From positions 496,001 to 560,000 of the forward strand of contig NZ_RCWT01000009.1 of NCBI RefSeq assembly GCF_003688595.1: a stretch of 64,000 bases of DNA, in the 5' to 3' direction. Both the position numbers and the translations under genes were made by a program. The notes beneath the pieces were generated by a model. That model searched no databases and had not been told where the DNA came from. It saw only the letters and a list, made by a program, of their open reading frames with translations. This DNA comes from Sphingomonas sp. PP-F2F-G114-C0414 (GTDB taxonomy: Bacteria; Pseudomonadota; Alphaproteobacteria; Sphingomonadales; Sphingomonadaceae). Below are positions 40,084 to 48,928 of this stretch, piece by piece. Positions within the stretch are counted from its first letter, which is position 1. The number at the start of each line of letters is the position of its first letter.

Positions 40084-40095
40084 ACCGGTCGGTAT
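40082..40095. promoter_or_regulatory. TetR operator 3, overlapping the tetR start codon
   Basis: ATACCGGTCGGTAT covers the ATG of the repressor gene. On the minus strand TATATA just before it may be the -10 element, leaving almost no 5' leader. The mRNA may therefore be leaderless. Confidence 0.75.
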
Positions 40096-40225
40096 ATAGG
40101 GCCGACACGTCAAAAGGTCCAGTTACCGCAAGATCATACTGGCGATCGGTGTTTCGTTTGTGCAACCATTGCGGCGCGCGCCGGTTGAAAGAGCGGTGAC
40201 CGGTGGAATCGAAAGGAACGAGATC

Positions 40226-40636
40226 ATGGCCGACGAAGTCAAAAGCGCGATCGATCAGGGTGCGGACTATGCGAAAGCGACCGCCGACCGGATTCGCGAA
40301 GGCGCCGACACCGCGCGGGCCAGCTTTTCTGAGAAGGTCGCCGAGCCCGCCAAGCGTGCCGGCGAGGCGATGAAGCAATCGGGCGAGAAGATCGCCGAGG
40401 GCGGCGCGACGATCGGCAAGACGATGATCGATCAGGCCGAGCAGAACGCGCGCGAAGCGTTCACCGCGATGCGCGAAGCCGCAAGCGCCAAGGACCTTCA
40501 GCAGGTCATGAAGATCCAGGGGGACTATCTGCGCGAGCAGAGCCAGCGCAGCATGAGCCAAGCGCGCGAGATCGGCGAGTTGATCATGCGCTTCGGCAAG
40601 GATGCGGTCGCGCCGCTGCGGAACGGCGACACGTAA
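40226..40636 (+). CDS. Phasin family protein
   Basis: 136 residues, amphipathic and helical with heptad-like Ala/Lys/Glu, no signal peptide. The C-terminal block EAASAKDLQQVMKIQGDYLREQSQRSMSQAREIGEL is the Phasin_2 pattern that binds polyhydroxyalkanoate granules. The N-terminal 60 residues carry Ala-rich repeats. AAGGA lies 10 nt before ATG 40226. No PHA synthase is nearby. Confidence 0.85.
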   Translation: MADEVKSAIDQGADYAKATADRIREGADTARASFSEKVAEPAKRAGEAMKQSGEKIAEGGATIGKTMIDQAEQNAREAFTAMREAASAKDLQQVMKIQGDYLREQSQRSMSQAREIGELIMRFGKDAVAPLRNGDT

Positions 40637-40742
40637 CAGTCGCCGTATGTCGGTCCGGGACGTCTTGTTGGGCAGGGTGTCCTGGTTCGGTCTTGAGCTG
40701 AAAGGCTTCGGATCATCTCCCGCACTCCTGCAGACGTGAGCG

Positions 40743-41099
40743 ATGCAACCTTCGACATTCCTTGGACGGGCGACGCGGACCAGCGTCATGTTGAGTGCGG
40801 ATGTTTTTCAGGCCGGCCGAGCGGGTAGTACCGCTCACCGGGTGACCAACATCTCCGAGATGGGGATGTGCATCGTGCAACCCGTCAAAATGGCCGTGGG
40901 CGACGTGGTCGTGCTGGTGATCGGCAGGGTCGAGCATATGGTCGCCGATGTGATGTGGGTGAGGGCGGGCCTTGCCGGATTGCGGTTCCACGAGCCGATC
41001 GATCTTGCGCTTGCCAGAGCGCGACGGGTGGCAGGGCACGTCGTTGCCCCACCCTCCGCCGGTTGGCTGGCGGCGTTGAACGACCCTTACGCCAAGTGA
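40743..41099 (+). CDS. PilZ-domain protein
   Basis: 118 residues with the PilZ layout: an Arg-containing N-terminal segment (GRATRTSVMLSADVF), then VTNISEMGMCIV in place of the D/NxSxxG motif, and AGLRFHEPI at the end of the barrel. PilZ domains bind cyclic di-GMP, but here the RxxxR motif is not clear, so binding is uncertain. It stands alone, convergent with the SDR gene. Confidence 0.65.
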   Translation: MQPSTFLGRATRTSVMLSADVFQAGRAGSTAHRVTNISEMGMCIVQPVKMAVGDVVVLVIGRVEHMVADVMWVRAGLAGLRFHEPIDLALARARRVAGHVVAPPSAGWLAALNDPYAK

Positions 41100-41174
41100 C
41101 TCGAGGGGCATAAGGCCTCAGCCCGCACATGCCGTGTTGTCCGTGGCCGACGGCGATGCACGGGTGCAGGAATT

Positions 41175-42074
41175 CTAGCGACCCTGTAGTTTGGCCAGGA
41201 TGCTCATCGACTGTTCCGACCCCGACTGGGGGATGATTTCCCCGGCACGGTCGATGATCGCGTCCCAATGTGCGGCGACCCCTTCGACCGACAGATCGTC
41301 GCCGGTCAGCAGTTTGCCTTGCGTCAGCGTAACATACGCAGCCTGGAACACGCCCGCGCCGGCGCCGACAATCATATTGTTGGGCGCATCCTCGGACACG
41401 AGGAACACCGCGGCGGGGGCGACCTTGTCGGGGGAGAAGGCCTTGAACGCTTCCTCCGGGAAGATGTCCTGCGTCATGCGCGTGCCCGCGGTCGGCGCGA
41501 TCGTGTTGACCTTGATGTTGTTCTTCGCGCCTTCGATCGCGAGAGTCTTGGTCAGGCCGGCGAGGCCGAGCTTGGCGGCACCGTAGTTCGCCTGACCGAA
41601 ATTGCCGAAGAGACCGGTCGACGACGCGGTCATCAGGATGCGGCCGTAATTCTGGCTGCGCATCGTGTCCCATACCGCCTTGGTGGCGTTGGCCGATCCG
41701 TTGAGGTGGACGTCGACGACGAACTTGAAGTCGGCTGGCTCCATCTTGGCGAAGCTCTTGTCGCGCAGCACGCCGGCGTTGTTGATGAGGACGTGCACGC
41801 CGCCCCATTTCTCCGAGGCGCGGGCGACCATCTCGACCATCTGCTCGTAGTCGGTGACGCTGCCACCGTTCGACATCGCCTCGCCGCCCGCCGCTTCGAT
41901 TTCCTCGACGACCTTCAGCGCAGCGTCGGAATGGCCGGTACCGTCGCGCGAGGCGCCGAGATCGTTTACGATGACCTTCGCACCACGACGGGCGAGTTCG
42001 AGCGCGTATTCGCGACCGAGACCGCCGCCTGCGCCGGTGACGATCGCGACCCGATTTTCAAAGCTGATAGACAT
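41175..42074 (-). CDS. Short-chain dehydrogenase, (3R)-hydroxyacyl-CoA dehydrogenase type
   Basis: 299 residues. Rossmann motif TGAGGGLG, NNAG (LINNAGVLRDKSF), and the YxxxK catalytic pair in ANYGAAKLGL. The sequence VIVNDLGASRDGTG and the extra C-terminal 50 residues are typical of the dehydrogenase unit of peroxisomal multifunctional enzyme type 2, which oxidises (3R)-hydroxyacyl-CoA with NAD. Bacterial relatives act in fatty acid or steroid side-chain beta-oxidation. Single gene with no pathway neighbours. Confidence 0.85.
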   Translation of the reverse strand: MSISFENRVAIVTGAGGGLGREYALELARRGAKVIVNDLGASRDGTGHSDAALKVVEEIEAAGGEAMSNGGSVTDYEQMVEMVARASEKWGGVHVLINNAGVLRDKSFAKMEPADFKFVVDVHLNGSANATKAVWDTMRSQNYGRILMTASSTGLFGNFGQANYGAAKLGLAGLTKTLAIEGAKNNIKVNTIAPTAGTRMTQDIFPEEAFKAFSPDKVAPAAVFLVSEDAPNNMIVGAGAGVFQAAYVTLTQGKLLTGDDLSVEGVAAHWDAIIDRAGEIIPQSGSEQSMSILAKLQGR

Positions 42075-42080
42075 GGAAAA

Positions 42081-42113
42081 GGCGCCCCTCTCTTATAGTT
42101 GGAGCGCCTTTCC
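42081..42113 (-). promoter_or_regulatory. Hairpin directly before the SDR start codon
   Basis: On the minus strand GGAAAGGCGC and GCGCCTTTTCC form a stem ending close to the ATG. The candidate Shine-Dalgarno GAGAGGGG lies at the 3' edge of the loop and stem. It could limit translation or be a weak attenuator. Confidence 0.35.
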
Positions 42114-42132
42114 TAGAACGTAAAGCCAGCTA

Positions 42133-42162
42133 GGCAAGCGGCAGGATTACCTGCCGCTTGCC
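42133..42162 (-). terminator. Terminator hairpin after the Ala/Pro-rich protein gene
   Basis: GGCAAGCGGCAGG and CCTGCCGCTTGCC are perfectly complementary with loop ATTA, 8 nt after the stop codon. The downstream T-run is short, so termination strength is uncertain. Confidence 0.55.
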
Positions 42163-42169
42163 GCCGGAC

Positions 42170-42511
42170 TTACTTGCCGCCGCGGTTGCGGCAGCCGTCC
42201 TTGACCGTCTTCGAGCAGACCGGATAGTCGGCCGGTGCTGGCGTCGGCGGCGTCACGGTCGGCTGACCGAAGACGATTTTGCCTGCACCTGCTGGCGGTG
42301 CGGGAGGCGCCATCGGCGCGGCTGCCGGTGCGGCGGCATCGGCGGGTGCTGCCGCTGCCGGATCGGCAGGTGCTGGTGCCGCCTGGTCGGCGGGTGCGGC
42401 CTGCGCTGCGGGATCGGCGGGAGCCGTCTGCGCTGCGGGATCGGCCGGAGCGGTCTGGGCGATCACGGGCGTCGCGAGAAGAGCGGCGGCGGCGAGAAGA
42501 ATGGACTTCAT
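42170..42511 (-). CDS. Ala/Pro-rich secreted protein with short repeats
   Basis: 113 residues: signal peptide (ILLAAAALLATPVIA), then about 50 residues of degenerate repeats (TAPADPAAQ, AAPADQAAP, APADPAAAA), a Pro-rich linker and a conserved-looking tail with two cysteines (YPVCSKTVKDGCRNRGGK). The extended repeat region suggests a periplasmic spacer. No family is recognised; repeat number may vary between strains. Confidence 0.65.
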   Translation of the reverse strand: MKSILLAAAALLATPVIAQTAPADPAAQTAPADPAAQAAPADQAAPAPADPAAAAPADAAAPAAAPMAPPAPPAGAGKIVFGQPTVTPPTPAPADYPVCSKTVKDGCRNRGGK

Positions 42512-42638
42512 ACGAATCTCCTAAATGGGTGCACCATTTTGGTAGCGCGACGGTTGAACGCACTAAGTCGCGCTTGGGTCCTTCGTTTCGCAACCGATTC
42601 CATTCGGCCCGCCGCTAGACCCATATCGGGACAGCGGT

Positions 42639-43331
42639 TCAGCCGCCCGTGTCGAGCGAATAGCCCGCCGAACGAACGGTGCGGATGATGTCCGGACGCT
42701 CGCCGACGTTGATAGCCTTGCGCAGTCGCCGGATGTGCACGTCGACCGTCCGGCTCTCGATATCGCTGTCATGCCCCCAGACCGCATCGAGCAGCCGTTC
42801 GCGCGAGAACACCCAGCCGGGATGCTCGAGGAAATGCTTCAGCAGCCGGAACTCGGTCGGTCCGAGCGACACGACTTCGCCCGAACGGCGGACCTTGTGG
42901 CCGACCGTGTCCATCTCGATGTCGGCATAGCTGAGCGCTTCGCCGGCGAGGGCAGGGCGGACGCGGCGCAGCACCGCCCCGACGCGCGCGACCAGTTCGC
43001 GCGGCGAGAAGGGCTTGGTCACGTAATCGTCGGCACCGGTTTCGAGACCCCGCACGCGATCCTCTTCCTCGCCGCGTGCGGTCAGCATGATGATCGGCAC
43101 GTTCTGCGTCTCGGGTGCGCGGCGCAGGCGACGGCACACCTCGATTCCCGACAGCCCCTCGACCATCCAGTCGAGCAGGACGATGTCGGGCACCTTCTCC
43201 TTGGCGAGCAGCAACGCTTCCTCGCCATCGGGGGTATGCGCGATCTCGAAATCCTCGCGCTTGAAATGCCAGACAAGCAATTCGGCGAGGGCGGCGTCGT
43301 CCTCGACCAGCAGCATCTTCGCGCGTGCCAT
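42639..43331 (-). CDS. phoB: Phosphate regulon response regulator PhoB
   Basis: 230 residues. Receiver domain with phosphoacceptor Asp54 (LLDWMVEG), acidic pair Glu10/Asp11 and Lys in DYVTKPFSP. OmpR-type winged helix follows (GPTEFRLLKHFLEHPGWVFSRERLLDAVWG; RTVDVHIRRLRKAI). Phosphorylated by PhoR when phosphate is low, it binds Pho boxes. The start overlaps the phoU stop (TAATG). Last gene of the phosphate cluster. Confidence 0.95.
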   Translation of the reverse strand: MARAKMLLVEDDAALAELLVWHFKREDFEIAHTPDGEEALLLAKEKVPDIVLLDWMVEGLSGIEVCRRLRRAPETQNVPIIMLTARGEEEDRVRGLETGADDYVTKPFSPRELVARVGAVLRRVRPALAGEALSYADIEMDTVGHKVRRSGEVVSLGPTEFRLLKHFLEHPGWVFSRERLLDAVWGHDSDIESRTVDVHIRRLRKAINVGERPDIIRTVRSAGYSLDTGG

Positions 43332-44020
43332 TATGCCTGCTCCTTCTTTATGCCGCGTTCGCGATCGACCATCTGCGTGCCGGTCGCGGCGAAATAGACC
43401 ATCTCGGCGACGTTGGTGGCGTGATCGCCGATCCGCTCGAGGTTCTTGGCGACGAACAGCAGATGCGCGACCTGGCCGATCGTCCGGGGGTTCTCGACCA
43501 TGTAGGTGACGAGCGTGCGGAAAATGCTGTCGTAGAAATCGTCGAGCGCATTGTCGCATTCGACGACGCGGACGGCTTCCTCGGGGTCGCGCGCGGCGAA
43601 CGCGTCGAGCACGTCGTGGACCATCTCGCTCGCCATCCGGCCCATCGCGGGCAGGATCGAGATCGGCTCGATCCGGTGCTCGCTCTCGATCATCGGTACG
43701 CGCTTGGCGATGTTCTTGGCGTAATCACCGATCCGCTCGACGACGCCCGCGATCTTCAGCGCGGCGACGACTTCGCGCAAGTCGACCGCCATCGGCGCGC
43801 GCAAGGCGATGATCCGCACGGCCAGCCGCTCGACCTCCGCCTCGATGACGTCGATCTGCTTGTCGGCGACGCGCACTTGCTCCGCGAGCGCGAGGTCGTT
43901 GCGTTGCAGCGCCTGCATCGCCTTGTCGATCGCGTCCTCGGCGAGCCCGCCCATCTGCGAGATCAACCCGCGGAGCTCGCCGATGTCGTTGTCGAAGGCC
44001 TTGACCGTATGCGTGTTCAT
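43331..44020 (-). CDS. phoU: Phosphate signalling protein PhoU
   Basis: 229 residues, two copies of a three-helix PhoU repeat. The metal-binding helix motifs are EVVAALKIAGVVERIGDYAKNIAKR and AKNLERIGDHATNVAEM. It links the Pst transporter to PhoR, keeping it in phosphatase mode when phosphate is plentiful. Lies 14 nt after pstB. Confidence 0.95.
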   Translation of the reverse strand: MNTHTVKAFDNDIGELRGLISQMGGLAEDAIDKAMQALQRNDLALAEQVRVADKQIDVIEAEVERLAVRIIALRAPMAVDLREVVAALKIAGVVERIGDYAKNIAKRVPMIESEHRIEPISILPAMGRMASEMVHDVLDAFAARDPEEAVRVVECDNALDDFYDSIFRTLVTYMVENPRTIGQVAHLLFVAKNLERIGDHATNVAEMVYFAATGTQMVDRERGIKKEQA

Positions 44021-44034
44021 GGTCGTTTCCCGAC

Positions 44035-44814
44035 TCAGCCGTAACGGCCGGTGATGTAATCCTTGGTCCGCTCTTCGCGGGGATTGGTGAAGATGTCCGA
44101 GGTGTTGCCGTATTCGACCAGCGTGCCGAGGTGGAAGAACGCGGTCTTCTGGCTGACGCGCGCCGCCTGCTGCATGTTATGCGTGACGATCACCATCGCA
44201 TAGCGGCCGCGCAGTTCGTGGATCAGCTCCTCGATCTTCGCCGTCGCGATCGGATCGAGTGCCGAACACGGCTCGTCCATCAGGATGACTTCGGGATCGA
44301 CCGCGATCGCGCGGGCGATGCACAACCGCTGCTGCTGGCCGCCCGACAGCGCCGTACCGCTGTCCGAAAGGCGATCCTTGACCTCGTCCCACAGGCCAGC
44401 CCGTCGCAGCGACTTCTCGACGATCCGATCGAGGTCAGCCTTCGCGCCCGCCAGCCCGTGGATGCGCGGGCCGTAGGCGACGTTCTCGTAGATCGATTTG
44501 GGGAACGGGTTGGGCTTCTGGAACACCATGCCGACGCGCGCGCGGAGCTGCACCACGTCCATGTCGGGCGAGTAGATATCCTGGCCGTCGAGCTTGATCT
44601 CGCCTGTGACGCGCGCGCTCGCGACGGTGTCGTTCATCCGATTGAGCGTGCGTAGGAAGGTCGACTTGCCGCAGCCCGACGGGCCGATGAATGCAACGAC
44701 TTCGTCTTGGTCGACGTCGATCGAGACATCGTTGATCGCGATCTTGCTGCCATAGGCGACAGACACGTTGCGCGCCGTCATCTTGAGGACGGGAGGCTTG
44801 AAAGGTTTTGGCAT
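44035..44814 (-). CDS. pstB: Phosphate ABC transporter ATPase
   Basis: 259 residues. Walker [10 protein letters not shown], signature [14 protein letters not shown], Walker [14 protein letters not shown], and the switch His in [14 protein letters not shown]. Energises phosphate import through PstC/PstA. ATG 44814 overlaps the pstA stop (TGATG); the open frame extending upstream through pstA is spurious. Confidence 0.96.
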   Translation of the reverse strand: MPKPFKPPVLKMTARNVSVAYGSKIAINDVSIDVDQDEVVAFIGPSGCGKSTFLRTLNRMNDTVASARVTGEIKLDGQDIYSPDMDVVQLRARVGMVFQKPNPFPKSIYENVAYGPRIHGLAGAKADLDRIVEKSLRRAGLWDEVKDRLSDSGTALSGGQQQRLCIARAIAVDPEVILMDEPCSALDPIATAKIEELIHELRGRYAMVIVTHNMQQAARVSQKTAFFHLGTLVEYGNTSDIFTNPREERTKDYITGRYG

Positions 44815-46112
44815 CACCAGCGGGTCTCGAATCGGTTGCGGAGATAGATCGCGACGCCGTTCATCGCGAGCAGGAACACGAGCAGGACGATGATCGCGGC
44901 GGAGGTCTTCTCGACGAAGCCGCGGCTGACCTGATCGGACCAGAGGAAGATCTGGACGGGCAGCACCGTCGCGGGATCGCTTAGCCCGGACGGCGGGGCT
45001 GCAATGAACGCGCGCATGCCGATCATCAGCAGCGGCGCGGTCTCGCCCAGCGCGCGCGCCATGCCGATGATCGTGCCGGTGAGGATACCTGGCAAAGCTA
45101 GCGGAAGGACGTGGTGGAAGACGACTTGCACCGGCGATGCGCCGATGCCGAGCGCAGCGTCGCGGATCGACGGCGGCACGGCCTTGATCGCGTTGCGCCC
45201 GGCGATGACGATGACGGGCATCGTCATCAGCGCGAGCGTCAGGCCGCCCACTATAGGTGCCGAGCGCGGCATGCCGAACGTGCCGAGGAACACGGCCAAC
45301 CCGAGCAGCCCGAAGATGATCGACGGCACGGCCGCGAGGTTGTTGATCGAGACCTCGATCAGGTCGGTCCAGCGGTTCTTCGGCGCATATTCCTCGAGGT
45401 ACAGCGCCGACAGCACGCCGATCGGGAACGCCAGCAACAGCGTTACGATCATCGTCAGCAGCGACCCCTTGAACGCCCCCCAAATCCCGACGCGCGTCGC
45501 ATCGGTCGAGTCCGCGGAGGTGAGGAAGCCGGCGTTGAATCCGCGGGTCAGCGCGCCGCTCGCCTTCAGCCGCGCGACGATCGCCTCGGCGTCGCGCGTG
45601 CCGTTGCCCTTGGCGGCGACGTCGATCGGGCTGGAGACGGGCACCTCGAACACGGTCTTGCGCTGGAGCAGCGACGGGTCGGCCTTGATCGCATCGCGGA
45701 CCACCGCCCAGGCGCCGTCGGAAAGCAGGTCGGTGCCGTCCTTGCCGAATGCCTTGGTCGCGGCGAGGTCGACGGTGCCTTCCAGCCCTGCGCCGGCGAG
45801 CGCGAGATCGGCGCCGCGACCGACGAGGCGGGCGGGCTCGATCGGCAGCTTGGCGGCGGCGAGATCGACCGGGAGCGACACGCGCGTCTCGACGAACCCG
45901 CTCGCGCCCTGCATCACCATCGTGATCAGCAGATAGGCCAGGAACGCAGCGGACAGCCATACCGCGGCAAGCCCGGCGAAGCGGAAGCGGCGCTCGGATG
46001 CATAGCGACGGCGGATGCGCGACTGCATAGCCTGCGTCGTCCAGTCGGTCGGGACGCGGCGCACTGGCTCGGCATTCGTCACCGGAATCTGGGGCACGAG
46101 CGTGTCACTCAT
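44814..46112 (-). CDS. pstA: Phosphate ABC transporter permease PstA (long form)
   Basis: 432 residues, longer than the about 290-residue E. coli protein. The extra N-terminal part has one membrane segment ([19 protein letters not shown]) and a periplasmic domain of about 140 residues (DUF3333 type). The permease core follows, with [22 protein letters not shown] and the ATPase-contact loop [23 protein letters not shown]. Overlaps pstC by 8 nt. Confidence 0.94.
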   Translation of the reverse strand: MSDTLVPQIPVTNAEPVRRVPTDWTTQAMQSRIRRRYASERRFRFAGLAAVWLSAAFLAYLLITMVMQGASGFVETRVSLPVDLAAAKLPIEPARLVGRGADLALAGAGLEGTVDLAATKAFGKDGTDLLSDGAWAVVRDAIKADPSLLQRKTVFEVPVSSPIDVAAKGNGTRDAEAIVARLKASGALTRGFNAGFLTSADSTDATRVGIWGAFKGSLLTMIVTLLLAFPIGVLSALYLEEYAPKNRWTDLIEVSINNLAAVPSIIFGLLGLAVFLGTFGMPRSAPIVGGLTLALMTMPVIVIAGRNAIKAVPPSIRDAALGIGASPVQVVFHHVLPLALPGILTGTIIGMARALGETAPLLMIGMRAFIAAPPSGLSDPATVLPVQIFLWSDQVSRGFVEKTSAAIIVLLVFLLAMNGVAIYLRNRFETRW

Positions 46113-47481
46113 AGGCTTCGCGGTACCGTTTGACGACGCGCAGCGCGACGATGTTGAGAAGGAGCGTGACCACGAACAGCGTCAGGCCGAGCGCGAACGC
46201 GGCGAGCGTCTTGGGGCTTTCGAACTCGGCCTCGCCGGTCAGCAGGTCGACGATCTGCTTGGTGACGGTGGTGGTGCTCGCGAACGGGTTGAGCGTCAGC
46301 GTCGCGACGCCGGACGCGGCCATGACGACGATCATCGTCTCGCCGATCGCGCGCGACACGGCGAGCAGCACGCCGCCGACCACACCGGGTAGCGCGGCCG
46401 GGAGCAGCACGCGACGGATCGTCTCGGACGAGGTCGCGCCCATCGCGAGGCTGCCGTCGCGCATCGACGACGGGACCGCGGCGATCGAGTCATCCGCCAT
46501 CGACGACACGAACGGGATGATCATGATGCCCATGACGAGCCCCGCGGCGAGCGCGCTTTCCGACGACGCCCAGCTGATCCCGACCGATACGGCGAGGTCA
46601 CGCACCGCGGGCGCGACGGTCAGCGCGGCGAAATAGCCGTAGACGACGGTCGGCACGCCCGCGAGCACCTCGAGGATCGGCTTCATCCATTTGCGCGTGT
46701 TGGGCGCGGCATATTGCGTGAGGTAGATCGCGCTCATCAGTCCGAACGGAATGGCGACGATCATCGCGATCACCGCGCCGATGAAGAACGTCCCCCAGAA
46801 CAGCGGCACCGCGCCTAGTGACGCGCCCGGATCGCGCGCGTCGATGACCTGCGGGCTCCAATGCGTGCCGAACAGGAAATCGGTGATCGGCACGACCGAG
46901 AAGAACCGCGCGGACTCGTATAGCAGCGACGCGACGATGCCGACCGTGGTCAGGATCGCGATCAGCGACGCGCCGAGCAGCATCAGCATCACCACCCGCT
47001 CGACCTGCGTCCGCGCGCCGAACCCGGGTTTGACGCGCGTGAAGGCGAACGCGCCGCCTGCGAAAGCGAGCAGCAGCGCGGCGGCGGTGGCGATCCAGTC
47101 GTAGCGCGATTGCGCCGCGGCGTAGGACGGGGCCAGCGTCCGCGCGAGCCCATGGAACGCACCGAAGCTGCGACCGTCTGCGAGGCTGCGCGCTTCGGAC
47201 AGGATCGACGCGCGGTCGAAGCCCGGTGGCGGGAGCTGGATCGCTGCCGGCGTGGCAAGGACCGCATCGGTGACGAGCGCCGGCGCGGTCATCGACCAGA
47301 CGACGAGGAAGACGAGTGGCGGGATCGCGGTCCACAACGCGACGTACCAGCCGTGATGCGACGGCAGCGAACTGAACCGCACGGTGCTGCCGGCACGGAA
47401 GCGCGTGGCGCGGACGCGCGCGGTTAGCCAGCCGATGAGGCCGATGCCTAGGACCAGGAAGAGGAGGGCGATGGGGGACAT
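46105..47481 (-). CDS. pstC: Phosphate ABC transporter permease PstC (long form)
   Basis: 458 residues, with an extended N-terminal half (two extra membrane segments and a periplasmic stretch) before the permease core. The core has FFIGAVIAMIVAIPFGLMSAIYLTQYA and the coupling loop SLAMGATSSETIRRVLLPAALPG. ATG 47481 has GGAGGA upstream. It pairs with the equally long PstA, so the extra domains probably interact. Confidence 0.94.
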   Translation of the reverse strand: MSPIALLFLVLGIGLIGWLTARVRATRFRAGSTVRFSSLPSHHGWYVALWTAIPPLVFLVVWSMTAPALVTDAVLATPAAIQLPPPGFDRASILSEARSLADGRSFGAFHGLARTLAPSYAAAQSRYDWIATAAALLLAFAGGAFAFTRVKPGFGARTQVERVVMLMLLGASLIAILTTVGIVASLLYESARFFSVVPITDFLFGTHWSPQVIDARDPGASLGAVPLFWGTFFIGAVIAMIVAIPFGLMSAIYLTQYAAPNTRKWMKPILEVLAGVPTVVYGYFAALTVAPAVRDLAVSVGISWASSESALAAGLVMGIMIIPFVSSMADDSIAAVPSSMRDGSLAMGATSSETIRRVLLPAALPGVVGGVLLAVSRAIGETMIVVMAASGVATLTLNPFASTTTVTKQIVDLLTGEAEFESPKTLAAFALGLTLFVVTLLLNIVALRVVKRYREAYE

Positions 47482-47543
47482 CAGACGTGTCCTCCGAATG
47501 CTGCTATTTCGGCATGCACCCGATGGAGCACTGGGGGGGACTC

Positions 47544-47644
47544 CCCCCCGGCGAAGGCCGGGGTCCAATTGGAAAGGTTGGGGTAACGGGGCGCTGCACT
47601 CGCCAATGCAACGGTCCCCAATTGGGCCCCAGCCTCCGCCGGGG
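47544..47644. repeat. REP-like inverted repeat, GGCGAAGGCC family
   Basis: CCCCGGCGAAGGCCGGGG at the left and a partly degenerate complement ending CGCCGGGG at the right flank about 45 nt. One of two repeats that nearly fill the 313-nt pstS-pstC gap. Confidence 0.8.
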
Positions 47645-47684
47645 TGGTGGCGCTACTCGGTGATGTTGCCGCCGCCAAATCCCC

Positions 47685-47762
47685 GTTCCCCCGCGGACGC
47701 GGGGGCCCAGCTAAGCCAGGATAGCGCGTGTGGTTCCTGGGCCCCCGCTTTCGCGGGGGAAC
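47685..47762. repeat. REP-like inverted repeat, GCGGACGC / GCGAAAGC variant
   Basis: GTTCCCCCGCGGACGCGGGG + GCCCAG and its near complement enclose about 26 nt. It starts 33 nt after the pstS stop and may trim or stabilise the pstS transcript end, as REP hairpins do elsewhere. Confidence 0.8.
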
Positions 47763-47794
47763 GAGGAGGGGCGTGCGATTGCGTGGGCCAAACA

Positions 47795-48865
47795 TCACGA
47801 CAACACCGCCGGATCCAGCACAGTCTCGTTCGCAATAATCGCCGCCGACCGCGCCTGAATCTCAGCCGGCGAAGCAATCAACCCCCGCTTCACCAACGGC
47901 CCCGTCGCACCCCAGTTCGCCGCATACAGCTTCAACAAGTCCCGCAGTCCCGGAATCGCGGTCAGATGCGCCTTCTTCACATAGATATACAGCGGCCTAG
48001 ACCCCGGATACGCATTGTCCGCGATCGTCGCATAGGTCGGCGCGACGCCCGAGATCGATACCCCGTTCACGTCGTCCTTGTTCTCTTCGAGATAGCTGTA
48101 CCCGAACACACCGATCGCATTGGGGTTCGACTGCAATTTCTGGACGATCAGATTGTCGTTCTCGCCCGCATCGACATACACGCCGTCCTCGCGCACCCGC
48201 GTGCACAGCGCCTTGTGCGCCTCGGCATCGGACTTCGCGAGCGCTTTGGCCGAAGGATCGCTCGCCTCGCACCCCTTGGTCAGGATCAGCTCGGCCAGCG
48301 CATCACGCGTGCCGCTAGTCGCCGGTGGCCCATAAACCTGGATCGGCACCGCGGGCAGCGCAGGATTGACGTCGCGCCAGACCCGCGCGGTATTCACCTT
48401 GCCCCCCGGATTGGCGGCGAGCGCCTTGTAGAGATCGGTCGGCGTGAGCTGCATCTTCGGGCCGTTCTTCGCCTCGGCAAACGCGATGCCGTCGATCCCG
48501 ACCTGGATCTCGATCACGTCGCGCACGCCGTTCTTGGCGCACGCCGCGTATTCGCTCGCCTTCATCCGCCGCGATGCGTCCTCGATATCGGGATGCGCCG
48601 CGCCGACGCCTGCGCAGAACAGCTTCATGCCGGCCCCGGTCCCGGTCGATTCGATCACCGGCGCCTTCGCGTCGGGATCGTTGGCAACGAGCTGTTCGGC
48701 GATCATCGTCGTGAACGGATAGACCGTCGACGATCCGACCGCGGTGATCTGGTCACGCGAGCCCGCACCGCCGCCGTTCGCCTGATCGACGCACGCGGCC
48801 AGAGCGCCTGTCACTGCCCCCAACACCCCAAGTAGAACGAACCGCTGCACCAGAATTCCCGTCAT
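47795..48865 (-). CDS. pstS: Phosphate-binding protein PstS
   Basis: 356 residues. Signal peptide with a lipobox-like LAAC, then the phosphate-binding fold: ITAVGSSTVYPFT, ESTGTGAGMKLFC and GPPATSGTRDALAEL, which carry the Ser/Thr/Arg phosphate ligands. Captures phosphate for PstCAB. Two REP-like repeats separate it from pstC, a common place for processing that raises pstS over the permease genes. Confidence 0.95.
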   Translation of the reverse strand: MTGILVQRFVLLGVLGAVTGALAACVDQANGGGAGSRDQITAVGSSTVYPFTTMIAEQLVANDPDAKAPVIESTGTGAGMKLFCAGVGAAHPDIEDASRRMKASEYAACAKNGVRDVIEIQVGIDGIAFAEAKNGPKMQLTPTDLYKALAANPGGKVNTARVWRDVNPALPAVPIQVYGPPATSGTRDALAELILTKGCEASDPSAKALAKSDAEAHKALCTRVREDGVYVDAGENDNLIVQKLQSNPNAIGVFGYSYLEENKDDVNGVSISGVAPTYATIADNAYPGSRPLYIYVKKAHLTAIPGLRDLLKLYAANWGATGPLVKRGLIASPAEIQARSAAIIANETVLDPAVLS

Positions 48866-48895
48866 GCACCGGCCTTAGCGGTACTTAAGACGATC

Positions 48896-48928
48896 CTGTG
48901 TGACAGTTGGGTTACCCTTTTATGACAG
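48896..48928 (-). promoter_or_regulatory. Tandem Pho box upstream of pstS
   Basis: On the minus strand CTGTCAT (48928-48922) and CTGTCAC (48906-48900) are 22 nt apart, with a degenerate middle half-site GGGTAAC at 11-nt phase. PhoB binds direct repeats of CTGTCAT at 11-nt spacing. The box overlaps the last codons of phoR and lies 35 nt before the pstS start. Confidence 0.75.

Noticed and set aside
44815..45960. Upstream extension of the pstB frame
   Set aside because: Overlaps pstA out of frame; PstB starts at MPKPFK with the normal family length.
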